Assembly: GCA_964470555.1 (NCBI GenBank)
Contig: CAYYDG010000007.1
Location: 1-64,000 of the forward strand
Direction: 5' to 3'
Length of the DNA stretch: 64,000 nucleotides
Source of the DNA: RBC074 sp964470555
GTDB lineage: Bacteria; Acidobacteriota; Blastocatellia; RBC074
The first letter of the stretch is position 1. Every line of letters begins with the position of its first letter. Position numbers and translations under genes: made by a program. The notes beneath the pieces are model-generated. The model worked only from the letters and a program-made list of their open reading frames with translations, searched no databases and was not told the origin of the DNA. Of the stretch, positions 36,718 to 45,417 are shown piece by piece.

Positions 36718-38496
36718 ATGCTGCGAAGTTGGCCGGTCAAACTGGAATACTCTTTTTTGCTTTTGTCGGTTTTAGTGTTTGGTTTGGCGTTGATCGAACG
36801 CAGCAGCGCCAGTCCACAAACCAGTTCGCCCAGAATCGTCGTCGCCGGATGGACGCTGACTGCCGAAGATTGCCGAATGCCTGATGGATTGGTTGATCCG
36901 AACGAAACCGTCACGTTGAGCATCGCGCTGCAAAACACTGGCGGAACCAACACCAGCCAGCAGCTTCTGGCTACGTTGCAAGCCAGCGGCGGGGTTCTGT
37001 CTCCGAGCGGCCAGCAAGATTACGGACGATTGTCCGTTGGTGGACCGTCCATTTCGCGCAGTTTCAGTTTTACTGCCGCCAATCAACAGCTTGGAACGCC
37101 GATTACTCTGACGCTGCAAATTTCCGATGGCGGCGTTAATCGCGGGACAGCGACGACCACGATTTCGCTGGGTTTGCTGGTGTCACCTGCCGATCCGGGT
37201 TTGTGCCAGACCGGTTTCAATCCTCCGCGTTCGCCCAGCCCCTGCATCCTGACGCATTGCGCTTCGACGCGCCGTCCGCCATTTCCCGTAGGCAATTACA
37301 CGATCATTTGCGACACAGACGCGCCGTCGCGGTTTACATTTCTGCTCAGTGTTCGAGACACGCAATCGCCGGCCATCGCTTGTCCGCCTGCCGTGACCGT
37401 CGTTGCGCCCAACGGAACTTCGGCGGCAGTGACCTATGCAATGCCGACCGTCACCGACAATTGCCAGGCGACAGCCGCTTGTTCGCCTCCTTCCGGCGCA
37501 ACGTTTCAAGTTGGCGTGACCACTGTGACTTGTACAGCGACGGATAGTTCCGGCAATTCGACCAACTGCTCGTTTGCCGTGACAGTGAATCAAGACATAG
37601 GCCAACCCATTCCGCCGGGAATTGCGCCCAGCGATCAACTAGCCGGTTCTGTGCTGGCCTTTCCGATTTACACTTCCAGCGCCAGTTCGCCGCAATCGCA
37701 AAACACGCGCCTCGCCATTACCAATGCCCATCCCGCACAAGCCACCTTTGTCCGATTGTTTTTCATCAGCGAAGCCTGCTCAGTAGCAGATAGCTTCGTC
37801 TGTTTGACGGCGTTGCAAACGGCGCATTTTCTGGTTTCGGATTTGGATCCGGGAACGACCGGGTATTTGATCGCCGTGGCGACCGATGCCACAGGCTGCC
37901 CGGCGAATTTCAATTTCCTGCTTGGTTCTGAGTTCGTGAAGTTCCAATCCGGTCACGCGGCGAATTTGCCGGCGTTGGCATTCGCGGCTTTGCCCGGTTG
38001 GCAACCGTGCGCGACCGGAGCGATGTCGGCGACGATAAATTTCGATGGCGTTCGCTACAGCCAGGCTCCGCGAGTCGTCGCCGCCAGCAACATCGCCAGC
38101 CGAGCCGACGGCAATGAAACGGTGATTTTCCTAAACCGGCTTGGCGGAGATTATCGAACCGGGGCCAGCGCCATTGGCGCTATTTTCGGGTTGCTATATG
38201 ACGACGCGGAAACCGCTGCCAGCATAATGCGCTCCGGCGGATGCCAAATGAGGATGGAATTGACCAGTTGTTTTCCTTGCCCCGGCCCGCGCTTTGAATC
38301 TTTCATTCCATCGGGAAGAACCGGCTGGTTGCGCCTGTACGGCCAATCCGACATCGCTCTGTTTGGCGCAAGCGTAGTCACGAATCCCAACGTTCGCGCG
38401 ACGGCCAACGCCTTCAATCAAGGCCACAACCTTCACACGCTGACGCTGACGAACTCTGCCAGCATCACAATTCCCGTAATGCCGCCAGCCTGCTGA
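36718..38496 (+). CDS. Secreted HYR-domain protein
   Basis: 592 aa with an N-terminal signal/anchor (residues 10-32). The order is: a CARDB-like beta-sandwich with LVDPNETVTLSIALQNTGG (~45-135), a Cys-rich linker, a HYR/immunoglobulin-like module (DTQSPAIACPPAVTVVAPNG... VTDNCQ... CTATDSSGNSTNCSF, ~210-285), and a C-terminal ~290-residue domain with paired cysteines typical of secreted Acidobacteriota surface proteins (CQMRMELTSCFPCPGPRFESF). The cysteine spacing suggests disulfides, hence an extracytoplasmic location. AGGAAC is 6 nt upstream of the ATG. Adhesion or structure is likely, but the function is unknown. Confidence 0.8.
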   Translation: MLRSWPVKLEYSFLLLSVLVFGLALIERSSASPQTSSPRIVVAGWTLTAEDCRMPDGLVDPNETVTLSIALQNTGGTNTSQQLLATLQASGGVLSPSGQQDYGRLSVGGPSISRSFSFTAANQQLGTPITLTLQISDGGVNRGTATTTISLGLLVSPADPGLCQTGFNPPRSPSPCILTHCASTRRPPFPVGNYTIICDTDAPSRFTFLLSVRDTQSPAIACPPAVTVVAPNGTSAAVTYAMPTVTDNCQATAACSPPSGATFQVGVTTVTCTATDSSGNSTNCSFAVTVNQDIGQPIPPGIAPSDQLAGSVLAFPIYTSSASSPQSQNTRLAITNAHPAQATFVRLFFISEACSVADSFVCLTALQTAHFLVSDLDPGTTGYLIAVATDATGCPANFNFLLGSEFVKFQSGHAANLPALAFAALPGWQPCATGAMSATINFDGVRYSQAPRVVAASNIASRADGNETVIFLNRLGGDYRTGASAIGAIFGLLYDDAETAASIMRSGGCQMRMELTSCFPCPGPRFESFIPSGRTGWLRLYGQSDIALFGASVVTNPNVRATANAFNQGHNLHTLTLTNSASITIPVMPPAC

Positions 38497-38548
38497 GCAG
38501 CACAACGGTTCTTGCCGCAAATCCTGGCTTCGGCCACAATAGCCGCCG

Positions 38549-39283
38549 ATGAAGTTTCTGGTTCAATTTTGGGCTGCCTTCGCGCAGAACAATCCAGTTC
38601 AATCCAATGACGCACAGATGATTCGACAATTGCTTGTCGAAACGCGCTCGATGAAAACCGTTGCCGAGCGCTTGAAGCATGTGTCGGCCAAATTGCTTGG
38701 CGCAATGTATTTGCGACGCCCGCTGATCGGTTCGCCGACCGAGGCCGAAGTGTTTACCGCGCGGTTGGATGGATTTGATTGCATCACCTTTCTGGAAACG
38801 GCGTTGGCGTTGGCGCGAACGCGAAGTCAGGACGAGTTTCTGGCATTGATGAAAAAGATTCGCTATCGCAACGGCGAAGTTGCGTACTCGCAGCGGCTGC
38901 ATTACGCGACCGATTGGGCGCGCAATCTGGTTCAGTTTGGGTTGATGACTGATATGACCATTGGCGAAACCACCGTGCAGCGGGAAAAGCTGCTCAACGT
39001 GGTGAAGGGCGTTCCGCCGAAAATGACGCGCTTCCGCTTTTTTCCGCGAACTGAAATTCAAGCTGTCATTCGTTGGTTGAAAGACGGCGATTTCATCTTG
39101 TTCGTGTCAGGGCGTGCCGCGTTGGATGTGTCGCACGCCGGATTGATCGTTCGCAGCGGAGAACGAGTGTTGATGCGCCACGCCCGGCGTAGTTACAAGA
39201 AAGTCATTGAACAGGACTTGATTGAATTTTTTGGGACGTTGCCGATGTCCGGCTTTATGATTTTCAGACCGAAAGAATTTTAG
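38549..39283 (+). CDS. DUF1460 NlpC/P60-like putative amidase
   Basis: A 244-aa protein of the DUF1460 (N-acetylmuramoyl-L-alanine amidase-like) family. The papain-type catalytic pair is visible: Cys in LDGFDCITFLETALAL and His in ALDVSHAGLIVRSG. Family members cut peptidoglycan or its fragments. No signal peptide was seen in the chosen frame and no Shine-Dalgarno precedes the ATG, so a cytoplasmic recycling role or an alternative start is possible. It opens a run with GT2, DUF4922 and SpoIID genes. Confidence 0.78.
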   Translation: MKFLVQFWAAFAQNNPVQSNDAQMIRQLLVETRSMKTVAERLKHVSAKLLGAMYLRRPLIGSPTEAEVFTARLDGFDCITFLETALALARTRSQDEFLALMKKIRYRNGEVAYSQRLHYATDWARNLVQFGLMTDMTIGETTVQREKLLNVVKGVPPKMTRFRFFPRTEIQAVIRWLKDGDFILFVSGRAALDVSHAGLIVRSGERVLMRHARRSYKKVIEQDLIEFFGTLPMSGFMIFRPKEF

Positions 39284-39314
39284 GATTTGGGAGATAGGAT
39301 TCAGGATTTAGCTT

Positions 39315-40718
39315 ATGAAGAATTTGGTTGTTGCATTGCCGGCGGGCGTTGAAATTGCAGGGATTCCGGGTGGAATCGAAACGATTCAAACGGATTCGAC
39401 GTTTTCCGGCGCTGGCGTTCGCGCGTTGCTGGAAGCCTGGAAGACCGATTACTTGCTGCTGGTTTTGCCCGGCGGCAAAGTCGAACTTGGTGCGCGCGCT
39501 TTGGAGCGGGTTGTTCAAGTCGCCGACGACACCGGAGCAGGATTGTTATATTCAGATTTTCGCCAACGCAATGGCGATGAAATCACCGATCATCCGTTGA
39601 TTGATTATCAGCCTGGTAGCATACGGGATACTTTTGACTTCGGTTCGGTGCTGCTGCTTTCGCGTCGTGCGGTTGATGCCTCTCTTCATCTTCACGGCCA
39701 GTTGGCGGACAGTGTTCAATGGGGAGGGCTGTACGATTTGCGGTTGAAACTTTCGATTGAATCTCGGTTGCTGAGAATTCCCGAGCCGCTGTATACGCGC
39801 AGCATTGTGGATGCCCGCGCCACTGGCGAAAAGATTTTCGATTACGTTGATCCGCGCAAACGCGATTACCAGATTGAAATGGAGCAGTTGGCGACTACAC
39901 ATCTGCAACGCATAGGAGCCTGGCTTGAGCCTCAATTTGCCGAAGTGCCAGCAACCAACGAAATCTTTCCTATCAAAGCCAGCGTCGTCATTCCCGTTCG
40001 CAACCGTGTCAAAACCGTAGCCGATGCCGTTCGCAGCGCGCTGGCTCAGCAAACGAACTTTCCCTTCAATGTGATTGTCGTGGATAACCATTCCAGCGAC
40101 GGCACGACCGAAGCGTTGCAGCAACTGGCGGCGGAAGATTCGCGGCTGATTCATCTGCAACCGCAACGAACCGATCTGGGCATCGGGGGTTGCTGGAACG
40201 AGGCAGTGTTTTCCGAGCATTGCGGGCGTTATACCGTGCAATTGGATTCCGACGACATTTACAGCAACGAACAAACGTTGGCGCGCATTGTCGCCGAATT
40301 TGAAACTGGCGGTTATGCAATGGTCGTCGGTTCATACACCATAGTTGATTTCGAGTTGAACGAATTGCCTCCGGGATTGATTGACCACCGCGAATGGACG
40401 CGCGACAACGGACGCAACAACGCGCTTCGCATCAATGGGCTGGGCGCTCCGCGAGCGTTTGATACTTCTGTGTTGAGGCAAATCGGATTGCCGAACACCA
40501 GTTACGGCGAAGATTACGCGGTAGCGTTGCGAATCAGTCGCCAGTTTGAAATCGGAAGAGTTTACGATTGTTTGTACTTCGCGCGTCGTTGGTCTGGAAA
40601 TTCCGACAGCGCGTTGCCGCTGGCGACGGCGAATCGGTATGACGCTTACAAAGACTGGCTGCGAACCATCGAAATTCAAGCTCGCCAGAAATTCAACGCG
40701 GAGAAACACAGCCGATGA
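39315..40718 (+). CDS. Two-part GT2 glycosyltransferase
   Basis: 467 aa. The C-terminal ~240 residues form a GT-A family 2 domain: SVVIPVRNRVKTVADAVRSAL, VIVVDNHSSDGTTEAL, the metal-binding VQLDSDDIY (DSDD), and GYAMVVGSYTI. The first ~215 residues have alternating strands and an acidic motif (GLLYSDFRQRNGD) and look like a degenerate second GT-A-like domain. AGGATT lies about 7 nt upstream of the ATG. The stop overlaps the next gene (ATGA), so it is coupled to DUF4922. Donor and acceptor unknown; the neighbours suggest a cell-wall or capsular glycan. Confidence 0.83.
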   Translation: MKNLVVALPAGVEIAGIPGGIETIQTDSTFSGAGVRALLEAWKTDYLLLVLPGGKVELGARALERVVQVADDTGAGLLYSDFRQRNGDEITDHPLIDYQPGSIRDTFDFGSVLLLSRRAVDASLHLHGQLADSVQWGGLYDLRLKLSIESRLLRIPEPLYTRSIVDARATGEKIFDYVDPRKRDYQIEMEQLATTHLQRIGAWLEPQFAEVPATNEIFPIKASVVIPVRNRVKTVADAVRSALAQQTNFPFNVIVVDNHSSDGTTEALQQLAAEDSRLIHLQPQRTDLGIGGCWNEAVFSEHCGRYTVQLDSDDIYSNEQTLARIVAEFETGGYAMVVGSYTIVDFELNELPPGLIDHREWTRDNGRNNALRINGLGAPRAFDTSVLRQIGLPNTSYGEDYAVALRISRQFEIGRVYDCLYFARRWSGNSDSALPLATANRYDAYKDWLRTIEIQARQKFNAEKHSR

Positions 40719-41698
40719 ATTGGCATTCCCGCTTGCTTCCGCCTGAAGGCGGTACTCTGAACACCGTCGTTGAAAATTTGCTTCGGCAACAGATTGCTAC
40801 CTGGCCAATGTTGCGCGAAGCCGTCGCCGCGTTGCAGCAGGCGCAATACAAGGAATTTTCCGTTGCCGGATCGAAGGTGCGTGCCCAATTCAACCCGGCG
40901 CGAATTGTCAGCACAGCAGCGAAAGTGGATGCGGCGACGATCAGCAAACGGCCTTGCTTTTTATGTGCCGACAACCTGCCGCCCGAAGAAAAGGGAATCG
41001 CTTTTGGCGACCGATTTGTTGTGCTGTGCAATCCGTTTCCGGTGTTGGCGAATCATCTGGTGATTTCCGCGCGCGAACATACGCCGCAAGCCATTGCCGG
41101 AAACTTCAGCGTTATGCTGGATCTGGCGTGCGAACTCGGCGAAGACTGGTTTGTGCTTTACAACGGCCCGCGTTGCGGAGCTTCCGCGCCCGATCATTTT
41201 CACTTTCAGGCTTGCGCGCGCGACGGAGTCCCGTTGTTTACCGATTTTGAAAATTCACTGACAGATGACTCCGGCGGAGTTGATTTCGTCATCAGTCACA
41301 ACTATCGGTTCAACCTGATGGCATTTGCGGGAACGGATCGGCTGACGCTGGACAACTGGTTTGCGCGGGCAATTGAAGCACTGGCGAGCATGACGAATTC
41401 CGACGACGAGCCAATGTTCAATCTGCTTCTTTCTTATCAGCAAGGTCACTGGCGAGGGTTCATTTTGCCGCGAGGCAAACATCGTCCGGATTGTTACTTT
41501 GCCGAAGGCGACGCGAGGCTGACGATCAGTCCGGCGGCAATTGATCTGGCCGGAGTCGTCGTTGTTCCTCAGCCGGATCATTTCGCTCGTGTGACGGCAA
41601 AAGACCTGGAACAGATTTTTGTCGAAGTCGGGTTGAACGATGAACAAATGGCGAATTGGGAAGAGCGAATCCGTCGCGCCAAGGAGAAGTCACGATGA
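40715..41698 (+). CDS. DUF4922 HIT-like nucleotidyltransferase/phosphorylase
   Basis: A 327-aa protein of the DUF4922 family, related to galactose-1-P uridylyltransferase and GDP-hexose phosphorylases of the HIT superfamily. Signals are a CFLC zinc-type pair (RPCFLCADNLPPEEKG), the CNPFPVLANHLVISAREHTPQ block, and the HIT-like catalytic SAPDHFHFQA. It probably cleaves or forms nucleotide-sugars or sugar phosphates. Overlaps by ATGA with the glycosyltransferase before it and with the SpoIID gene after it, so the three are translated together. Confidence 0.82.
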   Translation: MNWHSRLLPPEGGTLNTVVENLLRQQIATWPMLREAVAALQQAQYKEFSVAGSKVRAQFNPARIVSTAAKVDAATISKRPCFLCADNLPPEEKGIAFGDRFVVLCNPFPVLANHLVISAREHTPQAIAGNFSVMLDLACELGEDWFVLYNGPRCGASAPDHFHFQACARDGVPLFTDFENSLTDDSGGVDFVISHNYRFNLMAFAGTDRLTLDNWFARAIEALASMTNSDDEPMFNLLLSYQQGHWRGFILPRGKHRPDCYFAEGDARLTISPAAIDLAGVVVVPQPDHFARVTAKDLEQIFVEVGLNDEQMANWEERIRRAKEKSR

Positions 41699-43062
41699 AA
41701 TCAATCGAGCGCCAACCTGTCGTTGCCGTCGGATTGATGACTGGCGTGGAAACGGTTCGCTTTGAACTCAAGGGTGAGTTTGCCGATGCCGACGGCGTTC
41801 TGTTTGCCGCCGGGACTTATCAAGCCGTGAGCGGCTGCAACCGCGTTGAAATCATTGACGCCAGCCGACGGCGTTTCGGCTCAAGCGATGAAATCAGGTT
41901 GTCACCGATTGCCGAATCTTCTTCGTTTCTGGTTCGGGATGTCGTCATCGGCATAGAGTTTCACTGGGAACAGAAACAAGACCAACAGTTTCAAGGCGTG
42001 TTGCGATTGAAACTCAACGCTGACAAACGGCTAACGGTCATCAACGAAGTTCCGGTCGAAGCGTATCTGACCAGCGTGATTTCTTCGGAAATGAGTGCGA
42101 TGGCCGATGCCGAATTGCTCAAAGCGCATGCCATCATTTCTCGCAGTTGGTTGTTGGCGCAATTGCCGCAATGGAAAACGCCGCGCGTCAAAAGCGAACC
42201 GAAGATTGAAGAAGTGAACGGCGAGCGTCAGTTGATTCGCTGGTACGATCAGGAAGCGCACACCGATTTCGATGTCTGCGCAGACGATCATTGCCAACGT
42301 TACCAAGGCGTGACGAAAGCGACTTCGCCAATGGTCTTTGACGCGATTCAGGCGACGTTTGGCCGTGTGCTGACCTTTGACGAAAAACTATGCGATGCGC
42401 GCTTTTCCAAATCCTGCGGGGGATTGACGGAAAGTTTCGATGCCGCCTGGGCGGATCAACGTTACGATTATCTGGCTGTGTCTTACGACGGCGAAGAATT
42501 TCCGGCTGGCTTCAACCTGCCGTTGACGGTCGAAGCCAATGCGGAGAAGTGGATTCGCCAAACTCCCCCGGCGTTTTGCAACACAACGGATCCGAACGTG
42601 CTGGGCAAAATCCTGCCGGATTTCGATCAGGCGACGTGCGATTTTTATCGCTGGCGAGTAACGATTGCTCAAGAGGAATTGCAGGAACTCTTGCGTCGAA
42701 AATTGGGAATTGATTTTGGAGCGATTCTACGGCTGGAACCGTTGGAGCGCGCTGGTTCCGGGCGGTTGGTGAAATTGCGAATCGTCGGCGAACGCGAAAC
42801 GCTGATCATAGGCAAAGAACTGGAAATTCGTCGGGCGTTGTCCCCGTCGCATCTTTACAGCTCGGCATTTGTGATTGAAACTTCCGGCAACGGGCAGGGA
42901 ATTCCTGAAAACTTCACGTTGATCGGCGCTGGTTGGGGGCATGGCGTAGGGCTTTGTCAGATTGGCGCGGCGCTGATGGCGGAACGCGGCTATAGCTTTG
43001 AACAGATTCTGACGCATTATTATCGTGGCGCGCGGCTTCAGAATTTGTACCGTGCAGGATAA
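41695..43062 (+). CDS. SpoIID/LytB-domain protein
   Basis: 455 aa from the ATG at 41695 (overlapping the stop of the previous gene; GGAGA 6-7 nt upstream). The SpoIID domain is recognisable from VPVEAYLTSVISSEM, AELLKAHAIISRSW, FSKSCGGLTESFDAAW and the end motif GAGWGHGVGLCQIGAALMAERG. SpoIID proteins are lytic transglycosylases or enhancers acting on glycan strands lacking stem peptides. There is no sign of sporulation in this window, and no signal peptide is evident, which is odd for a wall enzyme. The open frame begins at 41656 inside the previous gene. Confidence 0.86.
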   Translation: MKSIERQPVVAVGLMTGVETVRFELKGEFADADGVLFAAGTYQAVSGCNRVEIIDASRRRFGSSDEIRLSPIAESSSFLVRDVVIGIEFHWEQKQDQQFQGVLRLKLNADKRLTVINEVPVEAYLTSVISSEMSAMADAELLKAHAIISRSWLLAQLPQWKTPRVKSEPKIEEVNGERQLIRWYDQEAHTDFDVCADDHCQRYQGVTKATSPMVFDAIQATFGRVLTFDEKLCDARFSKSCGGLTESFDAAWADQRYDYLAVSYDGEEFPAGFNLPLTVEANAEKWIRQTPPAFCNTTDPNVLGKILPDFDQATCDFYRWRVTIAQEELQELLRRKLGIDFGAILRLEPLERAGSGRLVKLRIVGERETLIIGKELEIRRALSPSHLYSSAFVIETSGNGQGIPENFTLIGAGWGHGVGLCQIGAALMAERGYSFEQILTHYYRGARLQNLYRAG

Positions 43063-43071
43063 AGAATAATT

Positions 43072-43161
43072 TGTCCGACAAGCTGCCAGCTTGTCGAATC
43101 CTTACTTGCTTTTCAATGGTTTTATATTCACGACCTCGACAAGCTGGCAGCTTGTCGGACA
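43072..43161. repeat. Paired palindrome, intergenic inverted repeat (copy 2)
   Basis: Arms 43072-43096 and 43137-43161 are perfect inverted copies of each other (25 bp) and identical to the arms at 3543-3622, with an unrelated 40-nt spacer. It lies between the SpoIID gene and the small gene at 43167. Confidence 0.85.
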
Positions 43162-43166
43162 GACAA

Positions 43167-43406
43167 ATGGCAAACGAATTTTATCAACTGGCTTTGACGG
43201 ACAGGCGGCGAGTGTTGGCCGACGCGGGATTTGTGCGTAACGATCTGCGCATCTGGGCGCATCCTGACGGACGTTCCATCGGCGAAAGCGTGGCCGCCGC
43301 GTTGACCGACGAAGCTTTCCTGCGGTTTTTGGGCGTCCAACTTCCGGTTGAAATAGTGCCCGAATCCGAACGATCAGAAATTGCTTTGACGACCGGAGCG
43401 TTGTGA
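43167..43406 (+). CDS. Small hypothetical protein
   Basis: 79 aa beginning MANEFYQLALTDRRRVLADA and containing GRSIGESVAAALTDEAFLRFLGV. No family recognised; soluble, helical, slightly acidic. The ATG at 43167 directly abuts the palindromic repeat, and the open frame upstream to 43071 only translates the repeat. It is 38 nt before the DUF4159 gene, in the same direction. Confidence 0.55.
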   Translation: MANEFYQLALTDRRRVLADAGFVRNDLRIWAHPDGRSIGESVAAALTDEAFLRFLGVQLPVEIVPESERSEIALTTGAL

Positions 43407-43443
43407 CGCCTTACAGAATCGGCGTTTGAGGGGAGAATGTGCG

Positions 43444-44241
43444 ATGAAAATTGTTGTTGGATTGTTGTTGATAGGATTGTTGGCGGCCTTGGCTCCGACC
43501 GTGCAAAGTCAGCGTCGCCCGCGCCGACCGGATTTTGACGGCGAACTTCGCATCAATCGCAACTCGCGTCGCACTGCGACTCCACGCGGAGAATTCACCT
43601 TTGCCCGGCTGATTTACGACGGGAACGGGTGGCGCAGCAGTTGGACGACCGATTATCCCAAAGCCGACGAACAATTCATCGTCGGGTTGCGCGATTGGGT
43701 GCGCAGCAGCCTGGATGTTTCTGACGATCCTGTCGCCGTTTCGATGCACGACCCGCAAATTTTCAAATATCCCTTCATTTACGCTGTCGAACCCGGCGGC
43801 ATGGAGTTATCCGATGACGACGCGGCCAAGTTGCGCGAATACCTGTTGCGCGGTGGTTTTATGATCCTGGACGATTTCTGGGGCGAATATGAATGGCAGA
43901 ACGTGCAGTATCAGATGCGAAAAATTTTTCCCGAATACGAAATCAAGGAATTGCCGCTCGATCACCCGTTGTTTCATTGTTATTTCGATATTGATGAAGT
44001 GGTTCAGGTGCCGAACGTCAGCAACGCAATTTATTATGGCCGAACGGACGAAAAAGGCGGCATAGTTCCGCACTTCGACGCCATCGTGAACGAAGAAGGC
44101 CGCGTGATGGTGTTCATTGCTCGAAACTCCGACAACGGCGACGCCTGGGAATGGATTGACGAACCTCGTTATCCGCTGAAATACGGATTGGCGGCTTACC
44201 GGCTGGGAATGAATGTCATCGTTTATGCGATGACGCACTGA
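43444..44241 (+). CDS. Secreted DUF4159-domain protein
   Basis: 265 aa with a signal peptide (MKIVVGLLLIGLLAALAPTVQS) and a DUF4159 domain: GEFTFARLIYDG, WTTDYPKADEQFIVGLRDW, AVEPGGMELSDDDAAKLREYLLRGGFMILDDFWG, and IARNSDNGDAWEW..P.YP. DUF4159 proteins are flavodoxin/glutamine-amidotransferase-like folds of unknown role, frequently in Acidobacteriota and Planctomycetes. The internal ATG at 43444 begins the signal peptide with GGGGAGA upstream; the longer frame from 43426 adds only six residues. Confidence 0.85.
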   Translation: MKIVVGLLLIGLLAALAPTVQSQRRPRRPDFDGELRINRNSRRTATPRGEFTFARLIYDGNGWRSSWTTDYPKADEQFIVGLRDWVRSSLDVSDDPVAVSMHDPQIFKYPFIYAVEPGGMELSDDDAAKLREYLLRGGFMILDDFWGEYEWQNVQYQMRKIFPEYEIKELPLDHPLFHCYFDIDEVVQVPNVSNAIYYGRTDEKGGIVPHFDAIVNEEGRVMVFIARNSDNGDAWEWIDEPRYPLKYGLAAYRLGMNVIVYAMTH

Positions 44242-44261
44242 ATGAGTTGCAGATTTGAGGA

Positions 44262-44290
44262 GCCGCAGATGGACGCAGATTAACGCGGAT
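44262..44290. repeat. Left inverted repeat flanking the GxxExxY gene
   Basis: 29 nt beginning GCCGCAGAT and ending AACGCGGAT; it matches the inverse of 44665-44693 at roughly 25 of 29 positions. Confidence 0.7.
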
Positions 44291-44304
44291 TCAAACATGG
44301 GGAT

Positions 44305-44685
44305 TTGACGGAAAAGATCATCGGTGTCTTCTATGATGTTTACAATGAATTAGGGCATGGTTATCTGGAAGCGATTTATCGCGAAGCAATGATGATCGCT
44401 TTAACTCAGGTAGGGTTCAAAGTTGAATGTGAAGTGCCGCTTAAAGTTTGGTTTCGTGGGCAGAATATAGGGAATTTCAAAGCTGATCTGATGGTTGACG
44501 GAGTGGTAATTCTGGAACTCAAGGCTGCTCGAATGCTGGATTCAGTGCATGAAGCCCAACTGCTTAATTATCAGCGGGCGACAGAAATCGAAGTCGGATT
44601 GTTGTTTAACTTTGGTCCCAAGCCCTCGTTCAAACGAATCGCTTTCGATAACGCCAGAAAGCAGATCCGCGTTTATCAGCGTTGA
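44305..44685 (+). CDS. GxxExxY protein
   Basis: 126 aa from a TTG. The family signature GHGYLEAIYREA is present, followed by the PD-(D/E)xK-like core: FKADLMVDGVVILELKA (D, E and K in register for a nuclease-type active site) and EAQLLNYQRATEIEVGLLFNFG. GxxExxY proteins occur as scattered single genes in many bacteria and have no settled function. Here the gene lies between two inverted repeats. The right one overlaps its last codons (IRVYQR) and stop, as if gene and repeats form one unit. Confidence 0.85.
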   Translation: MTEKIIGVFYDVYNELGHGYLEAIYREAMMIALTQVGFKVECEVPLKVWFRGQNIGNFKADLMVDGVVILELKAARMLDSVHEAQLLNYQRATEIEVGLLFNFGPKPSFKRIAFDNARKQIRVYQR

Positions 44686-44693
44686 TCTGCGGC
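44665..44693. repeat. Right inverted repeat flanking the GxxExxY gene
   Basis: 29 nt, ATCCGCGTT... ending ATCTGCGGC, an inverted near-copy of 44262-44290. It contains the GxxExxY stop codon (44683-44685). Confidence 0.7.
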
Positions 44694-44696
44694 TTT

Positions 44697-45383
44697 CTAC
44701 ACGACAAATTTATATCCGACGCGATGCACGGTGATGACGAATTTCGGGTCGTGCGGAGTGTCTTCAATCTTCTGCCTCAGCTTGGCAATGTGCATGTCCA
44801 CTGTTCGAGTCAACGGAAAGCTCCCATATCCCCAAACTGAATCCAGCAACTGATCGCGCGTGATGACTTCGCCGCGGTGTTCGATGAAGTATTTCAGGAT
44901 ATTGAATTCGCGTGGAGACATTTCAATCGGCTGGCCTGCTTTGGTGACTTCAAATCGTTTGAAGTTGATCGCAATGTCGCCGAAGCTGAATTCGTCTACG
45001 GATTGTTCCGGTTTGCGATTGGAGCGGCGAATCAGCGCTTCGACGCGCGCCATCAGTTCCATGAAGCTGAACGGTTTGGTGACGTAATCGTCTGCGCCGA
45101 TTTTCAATCCGACGACCTTGTCAATTTCCTGGCCGCGCGCCGTCAACATAATGATCGGCGTTGCGTTGCCCGCGCTGCGTAGCTGTTTGCAGACATCGAA
45201 GCCGCTCATTTTGGGCAGCATCACATCCAGCACGATCAAATCCAGATCGCGGTCTGAAGCCAGTTTCAACCCAACCGCGCCGTCACGCGCCACCTGAACC
45301 GTGTAGCCTTCGTACTCAAACCCGTCGCGCAACGCCACCGCCATTGCTTGATCGTCTTCCACAATCAAAACTTTTCCAGTCAT
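44697..45383 (-). CDS. OmpR-family response regulator
   Basis: 228 aa: receiver domain (GKVLIVEDDQAM; phospho-acceptor D53 in LIVLDVMLPKMSG; switch residue T and K in KPFSFMELMARV) followed by an OmpR/PhoB winged helix (FEVTKAGQPIEMSPREFNILKYF, GSFPLTRTVDMHIAKLRQKIE, VITVHRVGYKFV). The open frame extends to 45458 into the kinase gene, but the ATG at 45383 is the natural start, 35 nt after the kinase stop. It regulates DNA targets when phosphorylated by the kinase encoded just upstream. Confidence 0.93.
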   Translation of the reverse strand: MTGKVLIVEDDQAMAVALRDGFEYEGYTVQVARDGAVGLKLASDRDLDLIVLDVMLPKMSGFDVCKQLRSAGNATPIIMLTARGQEIDKVVGLKIGADDYVTKPFSFMELMARVEALIRRSNRKPEQSVDEFSFGDIAINFKRFEVTKAGQPIEMSPREFNILKYFIEHRGEVITRDQLLDSVWGYGSFPLTRTVDMHIAKLRQKIEDTPHDPKFVITVHRVGYKFVV

Positions 45384-45417
45384 TCTGCTTCGTTCGCTCC
45401 CTGATAATGATTTCGAT

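Noticed and set aside
41656..41694. Earlier start of the SpoIID gene inside the DUF4922 gene
   Set aside because: The ATG at 41695 has a Shine-Dalgarno and the usual ATGA coupling; the extra 13 residues are the other frame of the previous gene.
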